A DNA stretch of 64,000 nt from Kutzneria sp. CA-103260 (GCF_018263855.1 NZ_CP073318.1:6138001-6202000); one strand, 5' to 3'; counted from the first letter of the stretch, positions 40,202 through 48,825 are shown. Notes: generated by a model from the letters alone, not told the origin. Translations and numbers: made by a program.

Positions 40202-41133
40202 GCCACCGCCGCCTTTCCCTCTTGTTTTGCCGCATGGGCGATCGCGGCTTCGCGGACCCAGTCGCCGTCCTCGTGTGCCTTGCGCCGGATGGCGATGCGT
40301 TCGGCGTTGCACGGCCCGTCGCCGGAGATCACGCGCTTAAGCTCGTCCCAGTCGATCGGCCCGAAGTCGTAGTGCTCCCGCTCCGCGTTCCACTTCAGGT
40401 CCGGGTCCGGGAACGTGACGCCGAGCTTCTCGGCCTGCGGCACGCTCATGTCCACGAACCGCTGGCGCAGCTCGTCGTTGGTGTGCCGCTTGATCTTCCA
40501 GGCCATCGACTGCGCGGTGTTCGGCGACGAGTCGTCGGGCGGGCCGAACATCATCAGCGACGGCCACCACCACCGGTTCACCGCGTCCTGCACCATGTCC
40601 CGCTGGGCCTGGGTGCCGCGCATCAGCGTGAGCAGCAGCTCGTAGCCCTGCCGCTGGTGGAACGACTCCTCCTTGCAGATGCGGATCATCGCCCGCGCGT
40701 ACGGTCCGTAGGAGCTGCGGCACAACGGAACCTGGTTGCAGATCGCCGCGCCGTCCACCAGCCAGCCGATCACGCCGACGTCGGCGAAGGTCAGCGTCGG
40801 GTAGTTGAAGATCGACGAGTACTTCTGCCGGCCGGAGATCAGCATCTCGGTCAGCTCGCCGCGGTCGGCGCCCAGCGTCTCGGCCGCCGAGTACAGGTAC
40901 AGCCCGTGCCCGGCCTCGTCCTGCACCTTGGCCAGCAGGATCGCCTTGCGCCGCAAGGAAGGCGCGCGGGTGATCCAGTCGCCCTCCGGCTGCATGCCGA
41001 TGATCTCCGAGTGCGCGTGCTGCGCGATCTGCCGGATCATCGTCTTGCGGTAGCCCTCGGGCACCCAGTCCCGCGGCTCGATCCGGTGATCGGCCGCGAT
41101 GGTGTCCTCGAAGTGCTGCTCCAGACCGGTCAT
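40198..41133 (-). CDS. paaA: Phenylacetyl-CoA epoxidase catalytic subunit PaaA
   Basis: A 311-residue di-iron oxygenase that forms ring-1,2-epoxyphenylacetyl-CoA with PaaB, PaaC and PaaE. Iron-ligand helices are visible in QIAQHAHSEIIGMQPEGDW, AKVQDEAGHGLYLYSAAETLG and RICKEESFHQRQGYELLL. It overlaps paaZ upstream by 4 bp (ATGA) and paaB downstream by 4 bp, so translation is coupled along the operon. Confidence 0.97.
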   Translation of the reverse strand: MTGLEQHFEDTIAADHRIEPRDWVPEGYRKTMIRQIAQHAHSEIIGMQPEGDWITRAPSLRRKAILLAKVQDEAGHGLYLYSAAETLGADRGELTEMLISGRQKYSSIFNYPTLTFADVGVIGWLVDGAAICNQVPLCRSSYGPYARAMIRICKEESFHQRQGYELLLTLMRGTQAQRDMVQDAVNRWWWPSLMMFGPPDDSSPNTAQSMAWKIKRHTNDELRQRFVDMSVPQAEKLGVTFPDPDLKWNAEREHYDFGPIDWDELKRVISGDGPCNAERIAIRRKAHEDGDWVREAAIAHAAKQEGKAAVA

Positions 41134-43154
41134 TTCGCCACCAGGGTCAACACGTCGTACTTGGCGACCGAGTCGCCGTCCTGGTTGGTCACGTCCGCGT
41201 CCCAGCGGACCTCGCCGTAGTCGTTGGCCTCGCGCGGGGTGATCTGCTTGGCGGTCAACGTCACGGTCAGCTCGTCGCCGGGGTTGACCGGCGTCAGGAA
41301 GCGCAGGTTCTCCAGGCCGTAGTTGGCCAGCACCGGACCGGGCTCCGGCGACACGAACAGGCCGGCCGCGAACGAGACGATCAGGTAGCCGTGCGCCACC
41401 CGGCCCTCGAAGAACGGGTTGGCCTTGGCCGCTTCCTCGTCCATGTGGGCGTAGAAGGTGTCGCCGGTGAACTCGGCGAAGTGCTCGATGTCGGCCAGCG
41501 TCACCGGGCGCGGGCCGGCCACCACCGAGTCGCCGATCCTCAGCTCCGCCAACGACTTCCGGAACGGGTGCACGCCGTCGACGGCGCGCTCGGCGCCGGC
41601 CACCCAGCGGTTGGTGACCTTGCTGAGCACCTTGGGGCTGGCCTGGATCGCGGTGCGCTGCATGTGGTGCAGCACGCCGCGGATGCCGCCCATCTCCTCG
41701 CCGCCGCCGGCCCGACCGGGGCCGCCGTGCACCAGCATCGGCAGCGGGGAGCCGTGGCCGGTGGACTCCTTGGCGTCGTCGGCGTCCAGCACGAGCAGGC
41801 GGCCGTGCCACGGGGCGACGCCCAGCACGACCTCGCGGGCGAAGTCGGCGTCACCGGTGACGACCGAACCGACCAGGCTGCCCTGGCCGCGGGCAGCCAG
41901 CGCGATCACGTGCTCGGTCGAGGTGTACGGCAGCAGCGTGCTGACCGGGCCGAACGCCTCGATCTCGTGCGGCTGCGGCAGGTCGGCGTCCTCGGCGCGC
42001 AGCAGGACCGGTGACATGAAGGCGCCCTTCGCGGCGTCCGCGTCCACCAGCTCCACCTTGTCGGGGTCGCCGAACACCACGCGGCCGGCCTCCAGCAGAC
42101 CCTTCAGCGAGCGCCGGACCTCCTCGCGCTGCTCAAGGCTGGCCAGCGCGCCCATCCGGACGCCCTCGGCCAGCGGGTTGCCCACCTTGACCTTGGCCAG
42201 TCGCTCGGACGCCGCCTCGGCCACCGCGTCGATGAGCTCGGCCGGCACGAAGGCGCGGCGGATGGCGGTGCACTTCTGGCCGGCCTTCACGGTCATCTCG
42301 GTGACCAGCTGCTTCACGTACAGGTCGAACTCGGTGGTGCCGGGCTTGGCGTCCGGGCCGAGGATCGAGCAGTTCAGCGAGTCGGCCTCGGCGTTGAACC
42401 GTACCGACCGGTTCACCACGACCGGGTGGGACCGCAGCCGCTGCGCGGTGGAGGCGGAGCCGGTGAAGCCGACCAGGTCCTGCTCAGTCAGGTGGTCCAG
42501 CAGGTCGCCGGCGCTGCCCGCGACGAACTGCAGGGAGCCCTCGGGCAGCAGCCCGGACTCGATGATCAGCTCGACCATGCGGGCGGTCAGGTAGGCGGTC
42601 TGGCTGGCCGGCTTGATCAGCGACGGCACACCGGCGACGAAGGCCGGCGCGAACTTCTCCAGCGGCCCCCACATCGGGAAGTTGAAGGCGTTGATCTGCA
42701 CGGCCACGCCCCGCAGCGGGGTGAAGATGTGCTGGCCGAGGAAGGTCCCGGCCTTGCCCAGCGGCTCGACGTCGCCGTCCACGTAGACGGTGTCGTTGGG
42801 CAGCTCGCGGCGGCCCTTGCTGGAGAAGCTGAACAGCACGCCGATGCCGCCGTCGATGTCGACCATCGAGTCGGTCTTGGTGGCGCCGGTGCGCGCGGAC
42901 AGCGCGTACAGCTCCTCGCGGTGCTCGCGCAGCATGGAGGCGACCGTCTTGAGCAGGGCGGCGCGCTGGTGGAACGTCAGTTCACGCAGCGCCGGGCCGC
43001 CCACCCGGCGGCCGTGCTCGAGGGCGGCGGCGAAATCGACGCCCGCCGAGGAGATCGTGCACACCTCCTCGCCGGTCACCGCGTCGTGCAGCGGCTGGCC
43101 GTCGACCGTGGGCGTGTGCCACCGGCCGTTGACATAGCTGCGCAGCAGAGCCAT
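41130..43154 (-). CDS. paaZ: PaaZ, oxepin-CoA hydrolase / 3-oxo-5,6-dehydrosuberyl-CoA semialdehyde dehydrogenase
   Basis: A 674-residue bifunctional enzyme. The N-terminal 520 residues form an aldehyde dehydrogenase (GFTGSASTAQRLRSH, catalytic Cys in KAGQKCTAIRRAFV). The C-terminal 150 residues form a MaoC-like hotdog hydratase (EFTGDTFYAHMDEEAAKANPFFEGRVAHGYL). Together they open the oxepin ring and oxidise the aldehyde, which limits release of the toxic intermediate. It is the first gene of the operon; its promoter region holds the operator at 43183-43198. Confidence 0.96.
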   Translation of the reverse strand: MALLRSYVNGRWHTPTVDGQPLHDAVTGEEVCTISSAGVDFAAALEHGRRVGGPALRELTFHQRAALLKTVASMLREHREELYALSARTGATKTDSMVDIDGGIGVLFSFSSKGRRELPNDTVYVDGDVEPLGKAGTFLGQHIFTPLRGVAVQINAFNFPMWGPLEKFAPAFVAGVPSLIKPASQTAYLTARMVELIIESGLLPEGSLQFVAGSAGDLLDHLTEQDLVGFTGSASTAQRLRSHPVVVNRSVRFNAEADSLNCSILGPDAKPGTTEFDLYVKQLVTEMTVKAGQKCTAIRRAFVPAELIDAVAEAASERLAKVKVGNPLAEGVRMGALASLEQREEVRRSLKGLLEAGRVVFGDPDKVELVDADAAKGAFMSPVLLRAEDADLPQPHEIEAFGPVSTLLPYTSTEHVIALAARGQGSLVGSVVTGDADFAREVVLGVAPWHGRLLVLDADDAKESTGHGSPLPMLVHGGPGRAGGGEEMGGIRGVLHHMQRTAIQASPKVLSKVTNRWVAGAERAVDGVHPFRKSLAELRIGDSVVAGPRPVTLADIEHFAEFTGDTFYAHMDEEAAKANPFFEGRVAHGYLIVSFAAGLFVSPEPGPVLANYGLENLRFLTPVNPGDELTVTLTAKQITPREANDYGEVRWDADVTNQDGDSVAKYDVLTLVAK

Positions 43155-43182
43155 CTCAGCACCCTCTCGCGACCGAATTACT

Positions 43183-43198
43183 TACCGTCCGTTCGGTA
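43183..43198. promoter_or_regulatory. PaaR-type operator 1 (paaZ/paaG intergenic)
   Basis: TACCGTCCGTTCGGTA has TACCG and CGGTA arms around six bases. It lies between the divergent paaZ and paaG genes. Its core ACCGTCCGTTCGGT matches the site at 46180-46193 in 12 of 14 positions, so one regulator probably binds both. Confidence 0.75.
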
Positions 43199-43217
43199 TA
43201 GATGCTAGCGTGTGCGC

Positions 43218-44009
43218 ATGGATGGGGAAACCGTTTCGGTCGACGTTGACGGCGCAGTCGCGACCATCACCCTGGACGCCCAGGCCCGGCGCAACGCGCT
43301 CACCATCGAGATGCGGCACGCCCTCAAGGCCGCCGTCGAGCGGGTCCGGACCGACGACACCGTGCGCGCCGTCGTGCTCACCGGCTCCGGACGGGCCTTC
43401 TGCGCAGGTCAGGACCTGGCCGAGCACGCCGCAGCGCTGCGGGCCGACCCGTCGACGGCGCTGGACATCGTCGTCGACGACTACAACCCGATCGTGTCCG
43501 CGCTGACCAGCCTGCCCAAGCCGGTGCTGGCCGCCGTCAACGGCACCTGCGTCGGCGCCGGACTAGGCCTGGCCCTGGCCTGCGACCTGAGGATCGCCGC
43601 CGAGTCGGCCAAGTTCGGCACCGCCTTCACCGCCATCGGCCTGACCTGCGACTCCGGCCTCTCGGCCACGCTCGCGCGGGCCGTCGGCGCGGCCCGGGCC
43701 AGCGAACTGGTGCTGCTCGGGCAGCCCTTCACCGCCGCGCAGGCGCTGGAGTGGGGCGTGGTCGGGCGGCTGGTGCCGGACGCTTCATTCGCTGAGGAGG
43801 TCCAGGCCTTGGCGTCCCGCTTGGCCGCCGGTCCCACCGTCGCCTACGCCGAAGCGAAGGCGGCCTTGCATGCGAGCTTCCAGCCCCCGCTGGCCGACGT
43901 GCTGGCCACGGAGGCGGCGGCCCAGGTCCGGCTGGGCCTGACCGCCGACCACCAGGGCGCCGTGGAGTCCTTCCTGGCCAAGCAGCCCGTCACCTTCCAC
44001 GGCAAGTAG
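43218..44009 (+). CDS. paaG: Enoyl-CoA hydratase/isomerase PaaG
   Basis: A 263-residue crotonase-fold enzyme. It aligns best with PaaG, which isomerises the epoxide to oxepin-CoA: FCAGQDLAEH, YNPIVSALTSLPKPVLAAVNG, the catalytic Asp region GLTCDSG and the C-terminal FLAKQPVTFHGK all fit. A PaaF-type hydratase role is less likely but not excluded; only one crotonase is present here. A GTG at 43212 is an alternative start. It diverges from paaZ across the operator and is convergent with paaH. Confidence 0.88.
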   Translation: MDGETVSVDVDGAVATITLDAQARRNALTIEMRHALKAAVERVRTDDTVRAVVLTGSGRAFCAGQDLAEHAAALRADPSTALDIVVDDYNPIVSALTSLPKPVLAAVNGTCVGAGLGLALACDLRIAAESAKFGTAFTAIGLTCDSGLSATLARAVGAARASELVLLGQPFTAAQALEWGVVGRLVPDASFAEEVQALASRLAAGPTVAYAEAKAALHASFQPPLADVLATEAAAQVRLGLTADHQGAVESFLAKQPVTFHGK

Positions 44010-44055
44010 TTCGAGTGTCTCCAAGAACCACAAACCCTGGTTTCGGGCACCGTCA

Positions 44056-44134
44056 ACCGCCACAAACCCACGCCGGGTTTGTGGCGGTCAGCGACCGCCG
44101 CGGACAGCGTTTGTAGGTCTTGAAGACCTGCAAA
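44056..44134. terminator. Two adjacent hairpins between convergent paaG and paaH
   Basis: ACCGCCACAAACCC (44056-44069) and GGGTTTGTGGCGGT (44075-44088) form a perfect 14-bp stem with a 5-base loop. A second near-palindrome spans 44110-44134, with AGGTCTT and AAGACCT arms flanked by TTTG and CAAA. Each hairpin may serve one of the two converging transcripts. Confidence 0.75.
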
Positions 44135-44135
44135 T

Positions 44136-44975
44136 CTAGTTCCAGGCGTAGAAGCCCTGGCCCGACTTGCGGCCCAGTTCGCCCCGCTCCACCTTGTCCC
44201 GCAGCAGCTTCGGCGGGGCGAACCGGTCGCCCAGCGTGCGCTCCAGGTACTCGGCGATGGCCAGCCGCACGTCCAGGCCGACCAGGTCGGTGGAGCGCAG
44301 CGGGCCCATCGGGTGGCCGTAGCCCAACTCCATGGCCCGGTCGATGGACTCCGCGTCGGCGACGCCCTCCTCCAGCATCCGGATCGCCTCCAGGCCCAGC
44401 ATCACGCCCAGCCGGCTGGTGGCGAAGCCGGGCGAGTCGCGGACCACCACGTCGGCCTTGCCCAGCAGCTTCACCCACGCCAGGGCCTTGTCCCGCACGT
44501 CGTCCCGGGTGTTGGGGCCCAACACGATCTCCACCAGCTTGGACACCGGCACCGGGTTGAAGAAGTGCATGCCCACGAACCGGCCCGGGTGCACCAGCAC
44601 GGCGCCCAGCTCGGCCACCGACAGCGAACTGGTGTTGGTGGCCACCACGGTCTCGGTGGACACCGCCAGCTCCACCGCCGTCAGCACACGGACCTTCAGC
44701 TCCGGGGCCTCCGGCACCGCCTCCACCACCAGGTCGGCGTTCTTGGGCAGCGCCGGGATCTCCGTGACGAAGTCGATCCGGGACAGCACCTGCGACGGCG
44801 TGCCCTCCAGCTTGCCGCGCTCGGCGGCGCGGCGCAGGCCCGTCTCGACCCGCGTCAAGGCGGCCTTGGCGGCGATGGTGTCGCTTTCCACCACCGTCAC
44901 CTCGGCGCCCACCGTGGCGAACACCTGGGCGATGCCGGACCCCATCCGGCCGCCGCCGACCACCGCTACCCGCAC
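44136..44975 (-). CDS. paaH: 3-hydroxyacyl-CoA dehydrogenase (PaaH)
   Basis: A 279-residue NAD-dependent dehydrogenase of the 3-hydroxybutyryl-CoA type. The Rossmann motif VGGGRMGSGIAQVFA, the catalytic His in GMHFFNPVPVSKLVEIV and the DSPGFATSRLGVMLGLEA block are intact. In the pathway it oxidises 3-hydroxyadipyl-CoA. It is the short, single-unit form. I start at GTG 44973-44975, which has GGAAAGGG upstream; only one base separates it from the thiolase stop. Confidence 0.93.
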   Translation of the reverse strand: MRVAVVGGGRMGSGIAQVFATVGAEVTVVESDTIAAKAALTRVETGLRRAAERGKLEGTPSQVLSRIDFVTEIPALPKNADLVVEAVPEAPELKVRVLTAVELAVSTETVVATNTSSLSVAELGAVLVHPGRFVGMHFFNPVPVSKLVEIVLGPNTRDDVRDKALAWVKLLGKADVVVRDSPGFATSRLGVMLGLEAIRMLEEGVADAESIDRAMELGYGHPMGPLRSTDLVGLDVRLAIAEYLERTLGDRFAPPKLLRDKVERGELGRKSGQGFYAWN

Positions 44976-44976
44976 G

Positions 44977-46143
44977 TCAGACCCTTTCCACGAGCATTGC
45001 CACACCCTGACCGACCCCGACGCACAAGGTAGCCAGGCCGCGCCGGCCGCGCTCGCGCTCCAGCCGCCCCAACAGGGTGACGACCAGCCGCGCGCCCGAG
45101 CAGCCCAGCGGGTGACCCAGCGCGATGGCGCCGCCGTCGGCGTTGACCTTCTCCTCGTCCAGCTTCAGCCGCCGGATCACCGCCAGGCTCTGCACCGCGA
45201 ACGCCTCGTTGAGCTCGACGGCGTCCAGGTCGTCGATCCGAAGTCCGGTGCGGGACAACAGCTTCTCCGTCGCCGGCACCGGACCCAGGCCCATCACGTG
45301 CGGCGCGACGCCGGCCGAGGCGCTGGCGACCACCCGGGCCCGCGGCGTGAGGTTGTGCCGTTTCACCGCTTCCTCGCTGGCCAGCACCAGCGCCGCCGCG
45401 CCGTCCGACAGCGGGGACGAGGAGCCGGCCGTGACCACGCCGTCCTTGCGGAACACCGTCTTCAGCGTGGCCAGTTTGTCCACAGTGGTCGTCGGCCGCG
45501 GGCCCTCGTCGGTGGCGAAGTCGCCGACCGGGACGATTTCCTTGGCGAAATGGCCCTTCTCGATGGCTTTTGTGGCTTTCTGGTGGCTACGGAAGGCGAA
45601 CAGGTCGCTGTCCTCGCGGCTGATGCCGTCCAAGGCTGCGACCTCCTCGGCCGTCTCCCCCATCGACAGCGTGGTCTGCTTGTCGTACTTGGGATTGGTG
45701 AAGCGCCAGCCCAGCGACGTGTCGCTCACCTCTCCCGGGCGGGCCCACGGCGTGCCCGGCTTGGCCATCACCCACGGGGCTCGGGTCATCGACTCCACGC
45801 CGCCGGCGACCACGATGTCCGCCTCCCCCGCGCGGATCGCCTGCGCCGCCGAGGCGACCGCCGTCAACCCGCTGGCGCACAAGCGGTTCACCGTGTAGCC
45901 AGGGACGTGCTCGGGCAGGCCGGCCAGCAGCACCGCCATCCGGGCCACGTTGCGATTGTCCTCGCCGGCCTGGTTGGCCGCGCCGAGGATCACCTCGTCG
46001 ATCACGTCGGCCGGGACGTTGGCCCGGCGGACCACCTCGGCCACCGTCAGCGCCGCCAGGTCGTCCGGGCGTTCCTTGGCCAGCGCACCGCCGTAGCGGC
46101 CCTGCGCCGTGCGCACTCCGTCGACGAGGAACACTTCCGGCAT
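44977..46143 (-). CDS. paaJ: 3-oxoadipyl-CoA/acetyl-CoA thiolase (PaaJ)
   Basis: A 388-residue thiolase. The active-site Cys lies in NRLCASGLTAVASAAQAI. The later blocks NEAFAVQSL, GGAIALGHPLGCSGARL and LCVGVGQGVAMLVE complete it. In the paa pathway it cleaves 3-oxoadipyl-CoA and can also act on the dehydrosuberyl intermediate. It is transcribed with paaH and diverges from the TetR gene across operator 2. Confidence 0.95.
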   Translation of the reverse strand: MPEVFLVDGVRTAQGRYGGALAKERPDDLAALTVAEVVRRANVPADVIDEVILGAANQAGEDNRNVARMAVLLAGLPEHVPGYTVNRLCASGLTAVASAAQAIRAGEADIVVAGGVESMTRAPWVMAKPGTPWARPGEVSDTSLGWRFTNPKYDKQTTLSMGETAEEVAALDGISREDSDLFAFRSHQKATKAIEKGHFAKEIVPVGDFATDEGPRPTTTVDKLATLKTVFRKDGVVTAGSSSPLSDGAAALVLASEEAVKRHNLTPRARVVASASAGVAPHVMGLGPVPATEKLLSRTGLRIDDLDAVELNEAFAVQSLAVIRRLKLDEEKVNADGGAIALGHPLGCSGARLVVTLLGRLERERGRRGLATLCVGVGQGVAMLVERV

Positions 46144-46179
46144 GGCGGCTCTCCTTCGGGCGTCGGCACGCTATTATTA

Positions 46180-46193
46180 ACCGGCCATTCGGT
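46180..46193. promoter_or_regulatory. PaaR-type operator 2 (paaJ/TetR intergenic)
   Basis: ACCGGCCATTCGGT shares the ACCG-N6-CGGT structure and 12 of 14 bases with operator 1. It lies between the thiolase and TetR genes and could control both, including autoregulation. Confidence 0.75.
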
Positions 46194-46218
46194 CAGTTCG
46201 CAAGGGTGGGAGGACACC

Positions 46219-46803
46219 GTGGAGCCAGCTCCGCGCCGGGGTCGGCCCGGCTACGACCAGGAGTCGCTGCTCGCCGTCGCGGTGAAGGTGTTCAACGAGC
46301 GCGGGTACGAGGCCACCTCGATGGAGGAGCTGTCGCGCAAGCTCGGCATCACCAAGTCCGCCATCTACCACCACGTCAGCGGCAAGGAGGAACTGCTGCG
46401 GCTGGCCATGGACCGGGCGCTGGACGGCCTGTTCGCCGTCGCCGACGAGGCCGCCGCCATGGACGGGCGGGCCATCGACCGGCTCGAGCATGTCGTCCGG
46501 GGCAGCGTCGGCGTGCTCGTCGACCGGCTGCCGTTCGTCACCCTGCTGCTGCGGGCCCGCGGCAACACCAGGATCGAGCGCGCCGCCGTCACCCGGCGCA
46601 AGGAGTTCGACCGCCTCGTCACCGACCTCGTCAAGCAGGCGGAGGCCGAGGGCGACGTGCGGACCGATGTTGACCCCGCCGTGACCGCCCGTCTGCTGTT
46701 CGGCATGGTCAACTCGCTGATCGAGTGGTACCGCCCCCGCTCCGGCGCCTCGATCGCTGACGCTGTGTGCACAATCGCCTTCGACGGCCTGCGAACCCGG
46801 TAG
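46219..46803 (+). CDS. TetR-family regulator of the phenylacetate genes (PaaR-like)
   Basis: A 194-residue TetR regulator with helix-turn-helix SMEELSRKLGITKSAIYHHVSGKEEL and a helical ligand domain. The GTG start has GGGAGGA just upstream. In actinobacteria and thermophiles PaaR-type TetR proteins repress paa genes and are released by phenylacetyl-CoA; position and the two shared operators support that role here. The ligand assignment is by analogy. Confidence 0.88.
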   Translation: MEPAPRRGRPGYDQESLLAVAVKVFNERGYEATSMEELSRKLGITKSAIYHHVSGKEELLRLAMDRALDGLFAVADEAAAMDGRAIDRLEHVVRGSVGVLVDRLPFVTLLLRARGNTRIERAAVTRRKEFDRLVTDLVKQAEAEGDVRTDVDPAVTARLLFGMVNSLIEWYRPRSGASIADAVCTIAFDGLRTR

Positions 46804-46854
46804 CCCAATCGGACGTTGCGACGGTTTTCGTCACGGCACCATACTGAAGCCGCA

Positions 46855-46870
46855 AGTGGTCTATACCACT
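46855..46870. promoter_or_regulatory. DasR-responsive element (dre)-like site
   Basis: AGTGGTCTATACCACT fits the dre consensus A(C/G)TGGTCTAGACCA(C/G)T with one mismatch. It is about 45 bp upstream of a chitin-active-type monooxygenase gene, where DasR sites are expected. DasR is a GntR repressor released by glucosamine-6-phosphate. Confidence 0.85.
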
Positions 46871-46914
46871 TCGGCCGCCGCGCCTGATCCCTGCCGACCC
46901 CATGGGGGCTGTTC

Positions 46915-47505
46915 ATGCGCAAGAGGTTCGCTTTACCCGTGCTCGCCGCATTGGCCGTCGCCCTGCCCGTGCTGTTCGCCGGCGCCGCCCAGGCCCACGG
47001 CTACACCACCAACCCCGTCAGCCGCTCTTCCCTGTGCGCCCAAGGCATCGTGACGAACTGCGGCGACATCCAGTACGAGCCCCAGTCCGTCGAGGGGCCC
47101 AAGAACTTCCCCGCCGCCGGCCCCGCCGACGGCGCCATCTGCGCCGGCGGCATCGCCCGCTTCGCCCAGCTCGACGATCCCCGCAACGGCACCTGGCCCG
47201 CCACCAAGCTCACCTCCGGGGCCGCCTACACCTTCACCTGGCACTTCACCGCCATCCACGCCACCACCGATTTCCGCTACTTCGTCACCAAGAACGGCTG
47301 GGACCCCACCAAGCCCCTCACCCGGGCCGCCCTCGACCCCACCCCGTTCCTCGTCTCCAACTGGAACGGCCAGCGCCCCTCCGGTGACGTCTCCATCCCC
47401 GGCAAGCTCCCCGCCGGCAAATCCGGCCGCCACCTCATCCTCGGCGTCTGGGACATAGCCGACACCGGCAACGCTTTCTACTCCTGCGCCGACGTCACCT
47501 TCTGA
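46915..47505 (+). CDS. AA10 lytic polysaccharide monooxygenase (chitin/cellulose active)
   Basis: A 196-residue secreted copper enzyme. The Sec signal ends AGAAQA, so the mature protein starts with His28 (HGYTTNPVSR), the N-terminal half of the copper histidine brace. The second ligand is probably the His of HFTAIHATTDFRY. Cysteines CAQG, NCGD, ICAGG and SCADV should form disulfides. It is a single-domain form without a carbohydrate-binding module. The DasR-like site points to chitin as the substrate. Confidence 0.93.
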   Translation: MRKRFALPVLAALAVALPVLFAGAAQAHGYTTNPVSRSSLCAQGIVTNCGDIQYEPQSVEGPKNFPAAGPADGAICAGGIARFAQLDDPRNGTWPATKLTSGAAYTFTWHFTAIHATTDFRYFVTKNGWDPTKPLTRAALDPTPFLVSNWNGQRPSGDVSIPGKLPAGKSGRHLILGVWDIADTGNAFYSCADVTF

Positions 47506-47513
47506 CGTCGGCC

Positions 47514-47556
47514 CGTGGCTCCTGCCCGACACCCCTGCCGTTGGGCAGGAGCCACG
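47514..47556. terminator. Bidirectional hairpin terminator
   Basis: A perfect 14-bp stem (47514-47527 with 47543-47556, arms containing GTGGCTCCTGCCC) with a 15-base loop is followed by CTTTTA. It lies between the convergent monooxygenase and nuclease genes. Confidence 0.8.
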
Positions 47557-47559
47557 CTT

Positions 47560-48792
47560 TTACGGCGCCGGGCGCAGCTCACGGTGATAAGCGGCGTACT
47601 GGAGATCGATCTGATGCGGCCCCACCTCGGTCAGCGGCCCCAACGGTCGACGCGCCATCACATCCATCACGATGCGATCGTCGGTGATGATGAAGGCACC
47701 GAGGTCAAAAAGCTTGTGGTGGGTCGGACAGAGGCAGAGTGCGTTTTCGACCAGATCCGGCCCGGCGTGTTTGCCACCCAGCGGCCGGATGTGCGCAGTC
47801 TCCGCGTAGGGACCGGCCGGCGTGTCGTAGCGCTCGTTGCAGAACTGACAGCGATGGTCATGGACCTTTTTCACCCACTCCGCGACCATCGCCGACCGGA
47901 GCAATCGCTCGGCGTGGCTGACACGACGACCGGGCCGGGCATTTCCCCTCGGCGCAACTGGCTCCGTCGGCGGAGCCGAATCCACGGCAGTCAGACGGAA
48001 CTGCCAGATCCAGAACCCCGACTTGCCCTTGGCCCGCCAGAAGTCTTCGACCAAGAAGAGTCCAGCGTATGTGTACCCGGCCTTAGTTGATCCACGAAGC
48101 ACACGAATCGGATTCCGGGTCCGCACGCTGGTCGCCAGGGCAGCGTTGCCTCTTTCCAGCTTCTGGTCGGCGTTCTGCTTGCCGGTCTTCGGGTCCCGAC
48201 CGCCCTCACCGGTGTAGATGATCTCGTCGCCGTTGTCGACGTCATCCTCGTAGCCGCCAACAATCGCTATCGACTCGCAGCCAAGCTGGGGAGTGCCACA
48301 GATGCCGTTTTGCAGCGGCCGGTGCACCTTGGTATCCGCGGCATCCACTCGCCTCCGGAACCACCTCCCGACCTCGATTCCAGGTACCGGCCCATACCCC
48401 TTCCAGGTGGCGGCGAGCCCCAGGCTGGCCAGGAGCTCGTCCGCCGTGCTGCGGGTAAAGAACTTCGCGGCAATGAGGTCAACCAACTGCTGGCGCTGTC
48501 CAGCATCCTTAGCCATGGTCTGGTAGACGTCTTCGGGGAGGCCACCTGTCGCGTCCCACAGCTGCGCTGGCGCTAGACCGGCGAACGCTGGGCCCGTATC
48601 CGGCAGGCCATACTGGGAAAAGAGGTCTGCCAACTCCGAGCTCGCCTCGGACCACGGCACGGTGCGCGTCCGACCAAATCGGGCCTGACTAATCGACCAG
48701 AGCAACACCAGGGCTGCGTTGCGGTCGGGGGTGCCGGTGGTTACCTCAATAGCGTCGACGACCTTCGGCCAGTCCAACTCGCTCCCCCTCAC
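47560..48792 (-). CDS. SRA-HNH modification-dependent restriction endonuclease (type IV-like)
   Basis: A 410-residue protein. Residues about 1-125 are a helical N-terminal domain of unknown role. Residues about 137-275 form an SRA/YDG domain (VHRPLQNGICG, GGYEDDVDNGDEIIYTGEGGRD), known to read modified cytosine in DNA. Residues 315-365 form an HNH nuclease (CQFC, AETAHIRPLGG, LVENALCLCPTHH). The combination resembles ScoMcrA-like and TagI-like enzymes that cut modified foreign DNA. The gene has clearly lower GC and more A/T-ending codons than its neighbours and no partner genes, which suggests acquisition. The GTG start is uncertain; a TTG five codons later follows GGGGGAGCGAG. Confidence 0.88.
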   Translation of the reverse strand: MRGSELDWPKVVDAIEVTTGTPDRNAALVLLWSISQARFGRTRTVPWSEASSELADLFSQYGLPDTGPAFAGLAPAQLWDATGGLPEDVYQTMAKDAGQRQQLVDLIAAKFFTRSTADELLASLGLAATWKGYGPVPGIEVGRWFRRRVDAADTKVHRPLQNGICGTPQLGCESIAIVGGYEDDVDNGDEIIYTGEGGRDPKTGKQNADQKLERGNAALATSVRTRNPIRVLRGSTKAGYTYAGLFLVEDFWRAKGKSGFWIWQFRLTAVDSAPPTEPVAPRGNARPGRRVSHAERLLRSAMVAEWVKKVHDHRCQFCNERYDTPAGPYAETAHIRPLGGKHAGPDLVENALCLCPTHHKLFDLGAFIITDDRIVMDVMARRPLGPLTEVGPHQIDLQYAAYHRELRPAP

Positions 48793-48825
48793 GGAGTTTT
48801 GGGTCAGCTGGCCAGGTTAGCTGGA

